From contig JAJEKV010000018.1 of the NCBI GenBank assembly GCA_021234155.1, forward strand, positions 13,103,236-13,167,235: a stretch of DNA of 64,000 bases, in the 5' to 3' direction. Positions 11,801 through 24,886 of the stretch are shown here, in pieces. Both the position numbers and the translations under genes were made by a program. The notes beneath the pieces were generated by a model that saw nothing but the letters and a program-made list of their open reading frames with translations, did no database searches and was not told the DNA's origin. This DNA comes from Isoetes taiwanensis (lineage: Eukaryota; Streptophyta; Lycopodiopsida; Isoetales; Isoetaceae). The first letter of the stretch is position 1; each line of letters opens with the position of its first letter.

Positions 11801-14800
11801 GTGTTAAAGTGGTGTAACATTCTGAAACTATCTCTATGGACATTGCCTTCTTTCTTGGGCCAGATCGTTATTTCAGATATTGCCACTCTCCTTACTCCAT
11901 TTGGTCTCATGCAGGTTTTCGATCAGCGTGAGCAGCTTGTGAAAGATATTGAGGCATCGAATATCCGCGAGAGGGAACGTTTGGAAGCACTTGAAATCTG
12001 TCTGAAAGCAAATGAAGAGGCTCTTGCTGAGAAAACCTCATCAATTGTAAGTTTTATCCTGAAGACGAGATTATGTGGGCCATTGTAAAAGACCTCATCC
12101 TCTGTAGTGTTAAATGTAGGGGGCAACACTGAAGGACATTGAAGCACAGAAAGAGGAGCTGAAGAAGAGAGAGCAGGAAATTAAAGACAGAGCAATGGAG
12201 TAAGTTGGTTTAATTCATTTCGTCAGTTTGAAGTAATTTCATTTTTGTAAGCTTTCAAACTATAATCTGGAAGGTCCTTTAATTTTCATTGGCAACACTT
12301 CCCATGGAGCTGAATGATTGTCCGTACTTCTGTTACAGAATCAAGGTGGAAGGGTTGGAGCTTGATCGCAAGAGGCAAAGCTTTGGGGACTGGGAGAAGA
12401 GAATGCTGGAGGAGCAGGAAAGATTCCAAAATCTTGAAACTGTGCTTAAAAGTCGAGAAGATTATCTAAACAGCAAGGATGAGGCTTTAAAGCAATTGGA
12501 GCTTGATATGCAGAAACAAAGGAACAATTTGGAGGAGCAGCAGCTAATGATCCAGAAAGCCAGAAAAGAGTTCCTTGCACAAACTGGTTCAATTTCTGAA
12601 AGAGAAAAGGTTTGTGTATGTTTGAAGTTATTTTTCTTATTATGTATTCTGATCTGATCCATGTGGGCACTGTTAGATCGTCATTGAAAAGGAGGCTGCC
12701 ATTGCTAAAAAGGAGCTGGAATTATCAGATTTGAAAGAACAACTCACCAGTGAGGACACAATTGTCCAGCAGGAAAGGGACAATCTCTTGCGAGTACAGA
12801 CACAATTAAAAGATGAAATTGACGATTATAGAACTCAGAAGCAGGAAGTTAATAAACAGGTAGAGGAACTCAAGAAAGAGAGAGAGGCATTTGAGAAGCA
12901 GTGGGAACTCCTTGACGAAGAGAAAGAACAGATGCGGAAGGAGAAAGAACAATATGAACAAGAGAGTAAGAGATTTAGCAGGTGGTTGCAGAATGAAGAG
13001 GACAGGTTGAAGCAAGAGAAAAGAGAGATGCAGGAGAAAATTCTAAGGGAGTCAGAGGCCCTTCAAGCTGAAAAAGAATCATTCAATAGAAGCATGGAGG
13101 CACAGAAAACAGAACTCCTTAATAGAGCAGAGAGGGAAAGGGAAGAGTTAATTAGACACATGGACTTGCGGCGAATAGAGCTTGAGAGGAGCATCAAGAA
13201 GAAGGAAGAGGCAGTAGAGCATGAAGCTCAAGAACAACGCCTTCAATTGACTGAAGAGATACATAAGGAGAAGCAAGAAATACAAGCCATGCATGATGCT
13301 GTCCAGAGAGAGTTGGCTGAAATTAAGGCAGAGAGGGAAAAGCTTCAGCATGAGAGAGAGGAAATGTCAAAGTATCGTGAAAAAGCACAAATCGAGTGGG
13401 AGGAGATTAAAAAGGATATAACAGAGCTGCAACTTCAGCGGGAGAAGTTGAAAGAGCAGAGAGAAGGCTTAAAACGGGAGAGGGAAGAGTTGTTACAACA
13501 GGCTGAAACATTAAAGAAGATGAAGGATGAGTTAAAGGCCCCTGAGGACAGTTTTAAGTTATCTGAGCAACGGGTTTCTAAGAGGAACATCAATGATATT
13601 GAAGTTGTTTCTCCTAGAAGGGCCACTGAGCCACCACAGAAAGAAAACGAGCCTAGTCCTTCAATGGTGTCTCCAGAACAAACTCCTGGCAAGGGTGGAG
13701 ATGTCTCTTTAACTCCGCGTCTATCATGGCTGCAGAAGTGTGCCGCTAGAATCTTTAATTCACCATTGATCCGAGAAAAAAGTGGAACAGTATCGCCACC
13801 AGCCGAAAAGGTTGTGGAGAGTGAAGCAATGCAAGTTGGCCCTGTGTTTAGAGATAACAAATTGCATCAAAGTAGCTGGGCACAAAAGATCGATAGTAAC
13901 TCAAATTTATCCAAGTCTACAGGGGGGAAAAGCCGAAGCCGTATTAAAAGAACTCGTTCTGTGAAAGCAGTTGTTGAGGATGCAAAGCGGATACTTGATC
14001 AAGAAGTGTTGGATACTAGCGACACTCAAACTGGTCAAGACCAAGGGTCAAATGCAGATAAGGGCATGTTCCCAGCTGTTGAAGCAGGTGAAAATGGTGC
14101 TAGAGGTGGTCACGAAATTGAACCTCCAAGGAGTGAACAAGAAGTTGAATTGAAAGGCAAGTATGGAAGGAAACGGGGGCGGCAGGCGAAGGCAGCTGCT
14201 GAACACGACGGGGATGATGTAGAGATAAGCTCTCAACTCACAGGAGGAAGGAAGAAAAAGCGGCAACATGAGGCTGTCACATCAAATGGGGATGTGATGA
14301 TAGAACATTCTGCATCAAAGCGATACAACTTTAGGCGTACTACAATGTAAGTTCTTGTGTACCTTGCTCAGGATTTGTACTTTAAAACATGCCATTGAAA
14401 GTGCAGCTGGAATGTTATGCATGTTTCTACTCTTTATTGCCATCTCATCAAATATTATATTATCACTGGCTGTGAACATGACAGTGATAGTATGAAGGCA
14501 ACTCAATCAGCAATGCTAGATCAAGCTGAAGATGCCATAGATAGAGGGAATGGCAAGGATGATATGCCTGAGGTATTATCGGCGATCCCCACTAAAGTAA
14601 GTACTGTAGTAATAGTGCATTCTTTTCCTGCTTAGCTAAACATATGATTCAAATATTCGTACAGGAACCTTCTGAAGGCGGGAACCTATGTAATGGGCAA
14701 AGTTCGGCATCCCCAGTTGAGGAAGTAAGTCATAGTTTGGGTAAGGAAAATCAGGAGTTGGAAGAAGAACATGGAACTGTGGGAGAACAACTAGAGTCTG

Positions 14801-14997
14801 ATGAAGACGTAAGGGAATTGGTTTATGAGGAGCAAGAGGAGGAAGAGGAAGAAGAAGAATATGCTTATCAAGAACAGGTAACAGATGATCCAAATGATGA
14901 TCATGAAGAAGAAAATGGGGAAGAAGAGGAAGATGATGCGGATAGTGAGGGTAGTGAGTCTTTGCGGGGAAAGTTCTGGGACTTCTTAATAACGTAA
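8866..14997 (+). CDS. CRWN-like: Nuclear matrix constituent protein, NMCP/CRWN family (11 exons)
   Basis: This encodes a plant lamin-like coiled-coil protein of the nuclear periphery, a family that shapes the nucleus and organises chromatin. I infer exons 8866-9243, 9582-9791, 9903-10156, 10632-10902, 10989-11072, 11915-12046, 12120-12199, 12339-12609, 12677-14346, 14485-14596 and 14665-14997. All have GT-AG borders and compatible phases, giving about 1264 residues, near the family's usual 1000-1200. Family marks: N-terminal MFTPQRK; LYHYQYQMGVLLLQ and REKAAHMLAVAEADKREDAL early in the rod; a long heptad-rich coiled coil rich in Glu, Lys and Gln; SWLQKCAARIFN; the basic stretch KSRSRIKRTRSVKAVVEDAK (likely nuclear localisation); SKRYNFRR; an acidic region; and C-terminal LRGKFWDFLIT. 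Exon 9 alone supplies about 557 codons. I see no frameshift or internal stop, so it looks functional. Confidence 0.93.
10175..10515. repeat. 170-bp tandem duplication inside intron 3
   Basis: Two near-identical copies, 10175-10344 and 10345-10515, each starting GTGAATTTGCAATACGGTAG and ending ATTATCTTATGGAA. They lie wholly inside the intron between exons 3 and 4 of the NMCP/CRWN gene. Few differences separate them, so the duplication is recent. Confidence 0.85.
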
Positions 14998-17900
14998 TAC
15001 ATGGTTGGTTGCTTTGTATTTTTTAGAGATTCATTTGTAGCTTGGTTTAGCAAAACAAAGCTTATGAGTGTATAATTAGCACAGGCACATTTGAGGGTGC
15101 TCATTAATGGGCGCTCTTCTGGTTCCGTCAGTCTCATTGTATTTGTACATCTCAAATGCATGCACGCAATTTCTGGGGCAGCATAACAGTACTTACCGCT
15201 TGAGGTGTGAATGAGGGTGGGAGTTTGTTATTTCACCCCAATTATTCTACCTCCAATCGCGTTTGTGCAGATATTTTAGGGACACTCACATCATCAGAGT
15301 AGGATTTAAACGTCATGTATCTGTTTTAAAGCAGATAATCATGCATGTGTGCAGCTATGTATCATTTTATATAAGAAAAAAGAGCCATTAGTTCAGGATC
15401 CGATTAAGAGGGAATTTTTTTCCTTCAGAGTATTTTTGCTGGCGTGCATGGTCATTTGCAAGTTTATTCATGGCAAATTAATATTGCAACGGGATTCAGT
15501 TGATATGTAGTGTCATAGAAAAGTATCCTGTGTAATTTGGCAAGAAAATATGAAGTACGTTACGATTTTGACTATCTAATTCTTATATGGCTGAACCTCT
15601 TTTAGTAGATTCAGGGCATAAATGCTTCTGTGGCTTGTTTGTGAAATGCCTTGTGTATAAATCATCTACCCTTTTCAGCTTGACAGAATGGTCTACGTGC
15701 ATCTAGGTAACAACATATGTATTTCTTGTATTTCTTCACATGATTAAAAAACGTTTTAAATACGTATTTTTTAGATTGAACAAAATAAGCTTGCAATATT
15801 TTTGTTTGGTATTTGCTGGCGGTATTTTTGACATAGTTGGGCCTAGATTTGGTCTCTGTATTGTTTAAAAAATTGTATGTGAATGGTATGTTTGCAACGA
15901 ATTGAGCTGTTTGTTGGCTGTCGAAGCTAGTGGTCCAAAGATTACAATGGCTGCTCATTTCGATTTGGATAGCATGATGGTTTCTAATTTCGGGAGAGCA
16001 GGGACGTGCCTTCTGAGCTAGGCCTGAGGAGAAGCAAGATCTGGTTGCTTGTTTGCTTGCGGGTTCCAAGTCCTATTCTTTCCCACTGTTTCTTCTTGCA
16101 AGGGACTTTGTGTGTGTTTGCAGGCCGGTTGTGTTCTTGGAGAAGGTGGGCATGAAAGCAGATGGTCGAAGTAGAGCTTTTGGCGATGGACACTGCCCGA
16201 ATGCAAGGAAAATGGAAATGAAGATGTTTTTGGGTTCTGGTGAGGCGATTGAGACCTGGAGGTTGAGGTCTAGTTGCAGGGCAGCTCTACAACATGGCTT
16301 CTCGGATTCCACAACAGGGTTTTCTCGAGTTTGTGCCCGATTGCTTGTAAGAGGATGTCCATCCTTGTAAGACACTTGAAAGGTAGATCTGCAGATGCCT
16401 GTATGTGCTTGTATGTGCTTTACCAGCAAAAGGCAGAGTTGCAGATGCTTCGGAACCTACAACCTTTGGATTTGGCTAGGCTTGTGGCCGTATTTGGTGG
16501 TGGCGATGGCTTCCAGAGCTTGATGGTCTATTTTTTCTTTTGGTTTGCAGGGCGAAATATGAAGCTGCGTCTGCACCATTGGAAGTGGCAGACATATTTT
16601 CAATGGAAAATATTGTGGTCGTTCATCTGGCACAAATAAGGGCATATTCCGCAGATCAATGGCCAGTAAGGAAATATGAACATAAAACCCATAAGGAAAC
16701 ATAAATAAGGAATTGGGCAATTTTAAATACGTATTTTTTAAATTGAACAAAAAAAATATGCAAAAAATACGCTGCCGAAAAATTTGGACAAGACCTTTGA
16801 TGGACCAAAATGGATCAACTACAAAGGATTTGGCAGTACAGATGTGGATGAAGAGCGGCTTATGGAAAAACCTTAGTTTCAACCGGAAATAGAATTTAGG
16901 ACTGCCGGAATTTGAATTTAAGTGTGCCAGAAATTGATTTTCAGGTAGCCAAAAATGTCTACTAAAAATGCTTTTTTTTTTTTTTTTTTTTTTTTTTCCT
17001 GACGTCTCCCGCACGTGCGAAGCATGTATTTCTTCTATTGTATTAACGTATTTTGTAACCTAGACGTGCATATCAAGAACCCAATTATCAAGACGTGCAT
17101 GTCAATCCAATTACCATCTTATTCCTCAAAACAACCTTCTCGATTTCAAAACTATGAGTTCCCCATGGCCTAACTTGAAAAGAACATACAAATTTTGTAA
17201 GCTTCAAAAAGACCAATCTTGTCCATGGCGTGAGTTGAAAAGAAAATACAAATTCTTTAAGCTTCAAAAGACAATCTCATCCAGACGAAATGAAGAAGCA
17301 GGAACGGTGGTACTAGGTCCAAAGGCCGCAAAACACCAGAGTTTTTGCAAGTATGTGCTGCAAGTACTACTGGATCTTATTGTGCCAAAGAACTATTGGG
17401 GCCAGGCATATGGATGAATTGGCAAATCATTGGAACATGGCAGTTGAAGAGGAGATTATTTTTTTGGAGTTCACAAGAACATATGTGAATTGTCTTTTTT
17501 GAGTAAAAGCCTTTAGGCATGATGGGAAAACATATGATTTCAATATTGGTGACAGTTGCTGCAAGCGAGACCAGAGTAGCAGTAAAAAAGAAAAGCCACG
17601 TGTTTTTGTGGAGATTGCTCAAGTACACAAATCGACTTGTTGCAAATGAGTCTGGATTATCCAAAGAAGTTTTTCCATGATCCTTTGGGACTATGAAATA
17701 ATAAGGACGGCCATTAGGTTGTCGTGCATACAAGAAGCTTGTCACGGGACAAGCAACACATGTTATATCCCTGATCAAATTCCATTGAGCTTTGCTTTGT
17801 CATGATAAGCCGAACTACCTACCATATCTTCATACAAATTCTGAAAGCATATTCTGACCATCTAGGCCTATACAATTTCTTAGCTTGAGAATGTGAAAAC

Positions 17901-20900
17901 CACAAAGAAAGCGTTCTTGCTTGAGATGTGGAGATTCAGATTGTGGTGATCTGAGAGGCCGGTTGGCCGTGGAGGTCATCCATGTTAATATTTGACTTTG
18001 GAGGTCATCTATATTAATATTTGGCTTTATTTGCAGGTTTGCTTAGCATTAAGCATTGGGAAGAACTCTACAGATAAGATGCGAAATTTGGATTCAGAAT
18101 CTCAAATGGCTTCATATTGTATGTGCTTATGGGTAAAGTTCGTAAATTGAATTTCTTTACTTGGAATAAAGTGAAGAATTTAAATTTATTTTTTGAGATG
18201 TGTATACCCATGGTAAATTAGTAACTACAGTTGCAACGTAGTAGGCTTGAACATTGTATACTGGATGTGAAATGCTTCTTGGTAAACTAGTAATTGTTTG
18301 CAGCACAACAGGCTTGAACAAGAGTGCATAAGATGTATACTTTTGAAGATTAATAATTGTGATTGCAACACAATTGGTGTGACAAAATTTGCATCTATAT
18401 CTTGAAGATACACTGTATCATGGTGATACAATCAACTAGTACCTTAAGTACGAAAGATGATAACATACTTTGGAAGTACAAGGGATATAACGTACTTTGG
18501 AAGTACGCGGATATCCATAACCATTGGTGGATTATACAGGATTGTGAAATATCCAGGTTATCAATGGTCGTCGATGATCCATCTTGAGAAGGGATAGATT
18601 GACAGGGAGCGTATCTTAGACGATCGCTGATGATCTATCTTGAGAAGGGATGGATTGATACGGAGCAAGCACGGGTGAGTGGTTCACGACGAATGGGTTA
18701 TGAAAATATGGCAAAAGTATGACAAATAGTATGTGAGTGTTAGTCCTAATGTTTCTCCAAGTGCAAATGAAGAAGGGGGCATAAGATAACATAGATAATT
18801 GAAAACATTTGGGCATAAAAAACTATTGTAATATTTATAGAAGGGGTCGAGGCACTATCATTGGGATGGGGTCGTGATATTTAGTTGGGGTTAGAGCTTG
18901 AAGAACAGATATTAGATAATATGCCATATATGATAAATCAAGTATTCTAATTAAAGACAACGAGCTATTTTAACATAAAAGCAAGTGGCTCAAGGGTAGA
19001 AATCTGAGCTGATGCTGCATCTGTGGTAGGGCAAAGCCTTTTGGGGCGCGTGTCGGAGATATGGTTCAAGACCGGTTGATAACTGGCCCCTGGAGAACTT
19101 CCCCTAAGCTTGATTCATCTTCTAAAAGCTTATGACCAAGTGTGGATGTACTTGACTCACGCCAACTCCATGAGCTGATGGATGGGAAAGTAGAAACATT
19201 AGTGGTTTATTAGCCTTAACAAGTACATCTTGAGTGAAAAGGTCGCCATGCTTTCCATGCATTAGTTGAAATGCTTTCGACTAAACGCCATTAGTGGATT
19301 ACCAACCTTAATAAGTTCTATAATACATGAGAAACCATCCATAATCCTTAATAGTTTAGTCTAGTATTTTGAAATGCTTTAGACTACATAACATTATTGA
19401 TTTATAAATGATAACCATGAACCTAATGCACTACAAAACCATGCATTTCTAATAATAACAATTACATCTAAGATTGATAAATATAATAATATTTTAATAC
19501 AATAAACCTGAACACTTCCACCAATTAAATAATGGTGATTTACTGCATATAACACATTGCGAGCCGCGTGCATTTACCATGAAAATTAGCCATGCTATTT
19601 TACCACAATAACAAACCATATTATAAAATCATATAAATAGAGCCCTACATCAAACCACATCCACACCTATCATGTTATACCACATTGGGAAACCCTACCA
19701 TTAAAACATTATAATATACCACATCCATTTACCAACATATAATACCACTTTGACAAACACTATAAACCTCTGCGATTTTAGTTTGGTATTTGGGAATTAG
19801 TGGTTAGGACTATGATTTTGATGTCGTATTGTATGAAAAAGGGTATATTTTGGCATGTTTGAGCAGTTTGTTTGCATTTAGTGGTCTAGTTTCTAATTTT
19901 AATGTGTTTCCAAGTTTCCTGTTGGCTATTTTTCATGCTAAATTGTAGGGCGTGGATAGCGTTTCACGCCACTTGCTTTTCGAGGCTGGGCTCTCTGTTT
20001 TTGCAAGTGCGGCGGAGCAGAGCAGGCGCAAGCATCGTTGAAGCCAAAAAACGACCTGCTGCTTTGTTGCTTTGCATCTTATTATGAGGGCGTATTTGGT
20101 ATTTCTGTCTTTTCTAACATGTTTGTTCCTAGAGCATGGGCCCAGAGGGACGATTGAATGAGCATCTGGATGAAAACTGGAAGTGGTGGTGGAAACAGAT
20201 ACAGGTGCTTTATCCGGAAGAAAGGATGGCCGAACAGATACAAGGAGGGTAGCCGACACCAAAACCGGAAGTCAGAGCAGTCTTCCGCCAGCTACTCTGG
20301 CTCGTGCAAATCGGCATCTGCATGATTTCTTTCGGTTGCATGATTGTCTTCCATTCTGACTCCAGAGATTCGAATTGCGGGCTGCTGTGTGCAAATGCGA
20401 TCCAGCTTGCATGTGACAGCGATTGAGGTCTTATAAGCAGAGCTTGAACTGCAGCCTTTTTGTAAAGCTTGAGATTATTTCTGTTCCATACTGATTGTTG
20501 GCTGTAGCTTGATTACATAGAGGAATTTAGAGGAATTGGTTGTCTTTTTCTGTTCTAATATATATTCTTACCCAAATTCTTAGGTGAGGAAGCCGTTTCT
20601 TGGGTATCTATTGGTTGCGCAGATTTGAGGATGCTTTTCTGTCTTATTGATGTTTTGTGGTTGCAGATTGCACAGTTTATACTATGGCAGGATATGCCAC
20701 AGCTATGCCATGAGTCTGACGGACGCCCGACCTGTATGAAGCTGGGAGCTTGTTTTTTAATTGTTTTGTTTCAACCATGGGTCTGAAGTGTATCGCATGA
20801 TGGGCAAAGGTTCCAAATTTAATGGATGATGAAATTATATGTTGGCATGTTTCGAATCGACCTTAGAAAGTGGCAAAGCATTTTTTTGTGAAACAAATGC

Positions 20901-21214
20901 CAGCCGCTGATGTGGCATCATGCCCGGGATATGCTCAAGATCAACGACCCATATTAAATCCTACGAAATAAACCCATAATCCTTGGAATAAACATTTGGT
21001 CCATTCAACAGAAATGGACCAATGGTATGACAAACACTATAAAACAGCCATTAGAATTATTGTGCCATAATACCACCCTAGCAAACCTTACAAGAAAACC
21101 AAGTAGTATAGCCACATATGGTTTTTAATGAAATTAACCACAAAGACCCATCGGTTTTGTAGAATGATTCTCTAGTCATAACCATGGAAAAAATCATGTG
21201 GTGTGGTGCCTTCT
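14998..21214. other. Long intergenic stretch without a recognisable gene
   Basis: The first few hundred bases are the likely 3' UTR of the NMCP/CRWN gene. Beyond that I see no domain in any open frame. Minor structure includes a direct repeat of about 30 bp with TTAAATACGTATTTTTTA (near 15755 and 16725), a 26-base T run at 16972-16997, two copies of TAACRTACTTTGGAAGTAC near 18460 and 18490, and a loosely repeated block GATGATCYATCTTGAGAAGGGAT at 18573 and 18628. Segment 18.9-19.8 kb is AT-rich. Confidence 0.5.
16972..16997. repeat. Poly(T) run of 26 bases
   Basis: This is an uninterrupted T homopolymer. It could be the poly(A) tail of a retrotransposed sequence lying on the minus strand to its right, but I could not identify such a sequence. 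Confidence 0.6.
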
Positions 21215-22086
21215 GTCGTACCATTATATTGGACCGGGATCCTAAGTTTGTTAGTGCCTTTTGGACGGATTTCTTTAGCATTATTCAAACTAAGTTTGCT
21301 ATGAGCACAACTTATCACCCGCAGACGGATGGCCAAATATAGCGTATCAATTACATAATTGAAGATATGCTACGTAACTATGTCTGGAACAAGCAATCCC
21401 AATGGGCAGATTATATCCATTTGGTGGAGTTTGCCTATAATAGTACTAGGCAGGAGTCTTCAAGGATGTCTCCTTTTATGCTCAATTACGGCTATCAATG
21501 CCTTACTCCAGACACATGGCATAATCCGGTTTTCAAGGTGGAAGTGTCTCAACAATTGCTTACAGATATGAAGGCCCTAGTCGAAGAAGTTCGAGGGTAT
21601 TTGTTAGCTGCCAGAGCTTGGCAAACGAGTCTTGCCGAAGACGCCACGGGAATTTCAAGTTGGTGACTCCGTATGGCTAAAGATCAAGGTAAAACAAGCC
21701 AAGCTCAAAATTGGCAATTGCAAGAAGCTTGCACCTAAATGGGCGGGACCTTTTGAGATAACCGAAAGGATAGGTTCTCAGGCCTACCGATTGAATCTAC
21801 CCGCGCATCTGAACATCCATAAAGTCTTCCATGTCAGCCTCTCAAGAAGCATAACCTCGATCCAGAAGAGATTTTTGACACGCCGACACTTCTGGAGATG
21901 ACGGAAGATCAATTGGAGATTGTCCCTGAGGCTCTCCTTGATCGTGTATATAAGCAAATCCGCAGAACTCAAATCTTTCAGTATTTGGTTAAGTGGAAAC
22001 ACTTACCGACAAAGGATGCAACCTGGGTTCTTAAAATAGATTTGGACAAGACTTGCCCAGACTTCATACAAGAATGCCAAGAATGA
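21215..22086 (+). pseudogene. Ty3/gypsy integrase and chromodomain relic
   Basis: This is the C-terminal part of a chromovirus-type polyprotein. The integrase core shows LDRDPKFVSAFW, STTYHPQTDGQ and the following INYIIEDMLRNY, with the catalytic-type D and E positions visible. The element then reads FQVGDSVWLKI, PKWAGPFEI and NIHKVFHVS in another frame. A chromodomain follows, with YLVKWKHLPTKDATW. It is dead: an in-frame TAG follows DGQI near 21340, and frameshifts occur near 21650 and 21860. Reverse transcriptase, RNase H and the integrase N-terminus are missing, because the sequence loses similarity upstream of about 21215. Confidence 0.85.
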
Positions 22087-22351
22087 ATCATTCAGGATGC
22101 GATTAACTCCAACCCTAATGGTAAGCATTGTGTTATGGGTCCGACAGGGATCATATAAGAGTTGATCCGACAGGGATCATTTCAGAGGTTGGGTTACATG
22201 CATCATAGATGGGGAATTGGACATGTAGGCATTCATGATAGGATGCGTCCGTCTACGGCTATAATGGGAATATGGCCATTCCTTATGCCGAGATGACATG
22301 CAAGCCTTAGGCATGATAGGATTTCCTTCATTCATGTTTACTTTTTTTTCT

Positions 22352-22362
22352 TAAGGGGGTGG
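22352..22362 (+). other. Candidate polypurine tract
   Basis: TAAGGGGGTGG lies between the chromodomain relic and the LTR at 22382. Plant gypsy tracts usually abut the LTR, whereas this is about 19 bp away, so the assignment is tentative. Confidence 0.35.
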
Positions 22363-22381
22363 TCCCCTCAACCACACTACT

Positions 22382-24014
22382 TGTGACGTTCCCCTGAAAT
22401 AGATGCTATAAATACGTATATTTCTGGGCCACGTCACTGTATAAGTCTACTTTAGCAGCCTTGTACACCATAGTAGGTGGAAAAGGGAGCATGACTAAGT
22501 TATTCATATAACTTAGCCAACCTTAGGCATAGGGTCATTTCCACATGGCCTCACCCTATTGGGCACCCGCCACATGGAAGCACCCCATTGGAGCCATGTG
22601 GCAGTGACATGGAACCCCAACCTATAAATGGCCAAACCCTAACCCTAGGCCATTTTACTGGCTCCAACAGCCTTGGAACCTTGTTCGCGCTCTATTTCGA
22701 GAATCGTCTGCTATGGCACAACATAGCACAACAGCCCCTGGAGCGTGCACGCATCAGTAGGAGTGGGAGCTACTTCGAACCCCTTGAAGGCCGTGGAGAC
22801 GCCGGGAGCAGGAGGGAGTTCCTCATGAGCAGGTATTTGGGTTAGAATCCTTTGTAGATCATCTGGAAGTTAGGATTCCAGATGAGTCAGCATTTCGTAT
22901 CTCTAGTAGAGCCATTCTAGAATCCTCAGTCTAGATCTTGAACCCTAATCAATGAACCCTAACTGTAAGTTAGATGCATGTGATTAGGTTTAGATGTTAT
23001 TCTTATTATTTATCATGTTATGTGGATATGTGATGTTGGTTGATCATGCTTGTTCCTCTTGCATTGGGAAAGGGGGTAGAGACCTAGTAGCCATTATTTA
23101 GATGATGCTCCTAGTTTAGACCCCTTAGTTCTTATTAGTTGCGGCCTGTGCATAGGAACCCACCCGGTTACGGGGGCTATGATGTGACTTAGCACCGTAC
23201 AACGGGGCTAGTGGCAAAGTGGAGGGAGGTCCCTGCTGAGCGCGACTACTGGGGACCCATAGCGGGCTAGGCCTATAGTCGGTCACTTCGAGTGGGCCAG
23301 GTATGGGTCTGACACATCCTGGGGCAATGGTGTCATCATGCCTCTCAAGAGTTGCAGGTGTCAGCCTGGCTCTTGCTTTGGGGGGGTTCAGTCGGGTACG
23401 AATCGTGTGTCGCCACGATTCTCTAGCCACCCATGGAGCCACTAGACCTCGGGAAGGGGAGATGCAACCCTTCCTGCCTCATCGAAACAGGAAGATGCAA
23501 CCCGGAGTAGTCTCGATGGGTGATGCCATGAGATTGTGTATCCGGCAGGCTATAGTCACGCTAGAGCCCGATTTAGCCCATCTGCACAGTATGCACAGGA
23601 GGGGCGGATGGAATGGTCCCCTACTATAGCCAGCCCTGCCATTGTTATACCTCGGTCTACTCTATCTTGAGGCCCAGCCGTCAGTCTACCTCCCTTATGA
23701 GTCTGAGCCTGGTAGGAGCTATTCAGCTTTATGATGTATTATTGTCTATGATAGATCTATGGATGGATAGATGGTACAACCCTTCGAGGTAGCTGATTGT
23801 ATTGTTATTGCTAGTGCTGATGTTTATGTTTATGCTTCTCCTGTTATAGGAGCCCATAGGGGAATGGCACGCAAGACACTTTCGTGTCCCCTTCCTGCAC
23901 CATGGCCATCCCAGGTGAAGGATAGACGGAGGGCTCATGCGCCAGGTGTGCTGGATAGGGGATTTCCCGCGAGATGTACGACGGGGCATCGTATATTTGG
24001 TGGGGAGCGTCACA
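22382..24014 (+). repeat. Ty3/gypsy LTR, full length, plus orientation (LTR copy 2)
   Basis: It begins TGTGACGTTCCCC and ends GGAGCGTCACA; the length is 1633 bp. Just downstream is a tRNA-Met PBS (24016-24027); just upstream is an integrase/chromodomain relic in the same orientation. It therefore serves formally as the 3' LTR of the upstream relic and the 5' LTR of a downstream one. It matches the minus-strand copies at 3537-5169 and about 29203-30662 over most of its length. Confidence 0.87.
22623..22629 (+). promoter_or_regulatory. Candidate TATA box in LTR
   Basis: TATAAAT lies about 240 bp into the LTR and is followed at once by telomere-like CCCTAACCCTAGG (22637-22649). The same arrangement (TATA-like word next to TAGGG repeats) is kept in the other two LTR copies, which supports this as the U3/R boundary region. 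Confidence 0.45.
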
Positions 24015-24420
24015 ATGGTATCAGAGCAATGATCTTAATTGACCAAGATCCAGCACTGGTCATGACCCTGAATAGGTAGATTAAATGGCCTAGTTAAGGA
24101 ATGGAATGAGAATTCCAGCCTTGAACCGCGAAAAGTGGGAGGAATTTTTTCCCATTAGCAGGGTCATATAATTAGATTAAGTATAGTCTAAGTGGTAGAA
24201 ATAATATAGTCAAAAGAAACCTTCTAGTAAATTTGAGCTCAAGTTGTTCATGAACCGCGCCTTTCAAGCGAAAATTGAACGAGAAATCGCTCAAAAGAAA
24301 GCTTGAAAGAAAATGGCGCAAAATGACCAATATTTGGCCCAAAAGAAATAGGAAATTTCGTGAAATAGTTAAGTGATTAGGTAAAGTACTTTAACTAATA
24401 ACCCATAGTTATGATAAATT
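24015..24420 (+). mobile_element. PBS and leader of a truncated Ty3/gypsy element
   Basis: TGGTATCAGAGC at 24016-24027 is complementary to the 3' end of plant initiator tRNA-Met. The following non-coding sequence, with GAACCGCGAAAAG and a TTTTTTCCC block, resembles the leader near 3.06-3.5 kb on the other strand. No gag follows; the element is cut off at roughly 24.4 kb. Confidence 0.65.
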
Positions 24421-24886
24421 TACTCTTAAGAAAAGTATCCACTAAATCTATGGAAGCACCTCTGCTCCTTAGAAGTTCCCAAATAGCAGCTTGAACCTCC
24501 CCTTTACCCTTGTAAGGCGAATTATAAGCTAATCTCCAAAGCTGCCATAAGAGTGTGCAACGAACGAATAGTCTGCGAGATCGACCTAAAGGAGCCGCGA
24601 ACAGACATAGTCGACCATTGATAGAGGCAAGAGCTCTCAAAAAGGCCACTATCAAGGAAGTTAAGTTATTGGGAGGACCAAACAAGTAGCTCAGAAGGTG
24701 GGAAGCCTCAGCTTGCACCCGATTGAAGCACTCGCGACACGTGGCCTAGGCCAGACGATGAACCTAGTCACTCAAGCTCTTCAGACGAATCATATCACTA
24801 TTGGAGGAGCAGTGGCTTAGCACTTCAGGTGAATGATCCCAAGGCTCGGGAGAAATTGAGATCGTGGCATCCGCTTCTGGAGGTGA

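Noticed and set aside
12806-13860. Minus-strand open frames inside exon 9 of the NMCP/CRWN gene
   Set aside because: They are shadows of Lys/Glu-rich coding sequence, giving Leu/Phe/Ser-rich antisense products. The plus-strand gene explains the sequence.
14347-14349. TAA after exon 9 as the stop of the NMCP/CRWN gene
   Set aside because: ATGTAAGT is better read as an AT|GTAAGT donor. Two further exons join in phase and end in the conserved family C-terminus.
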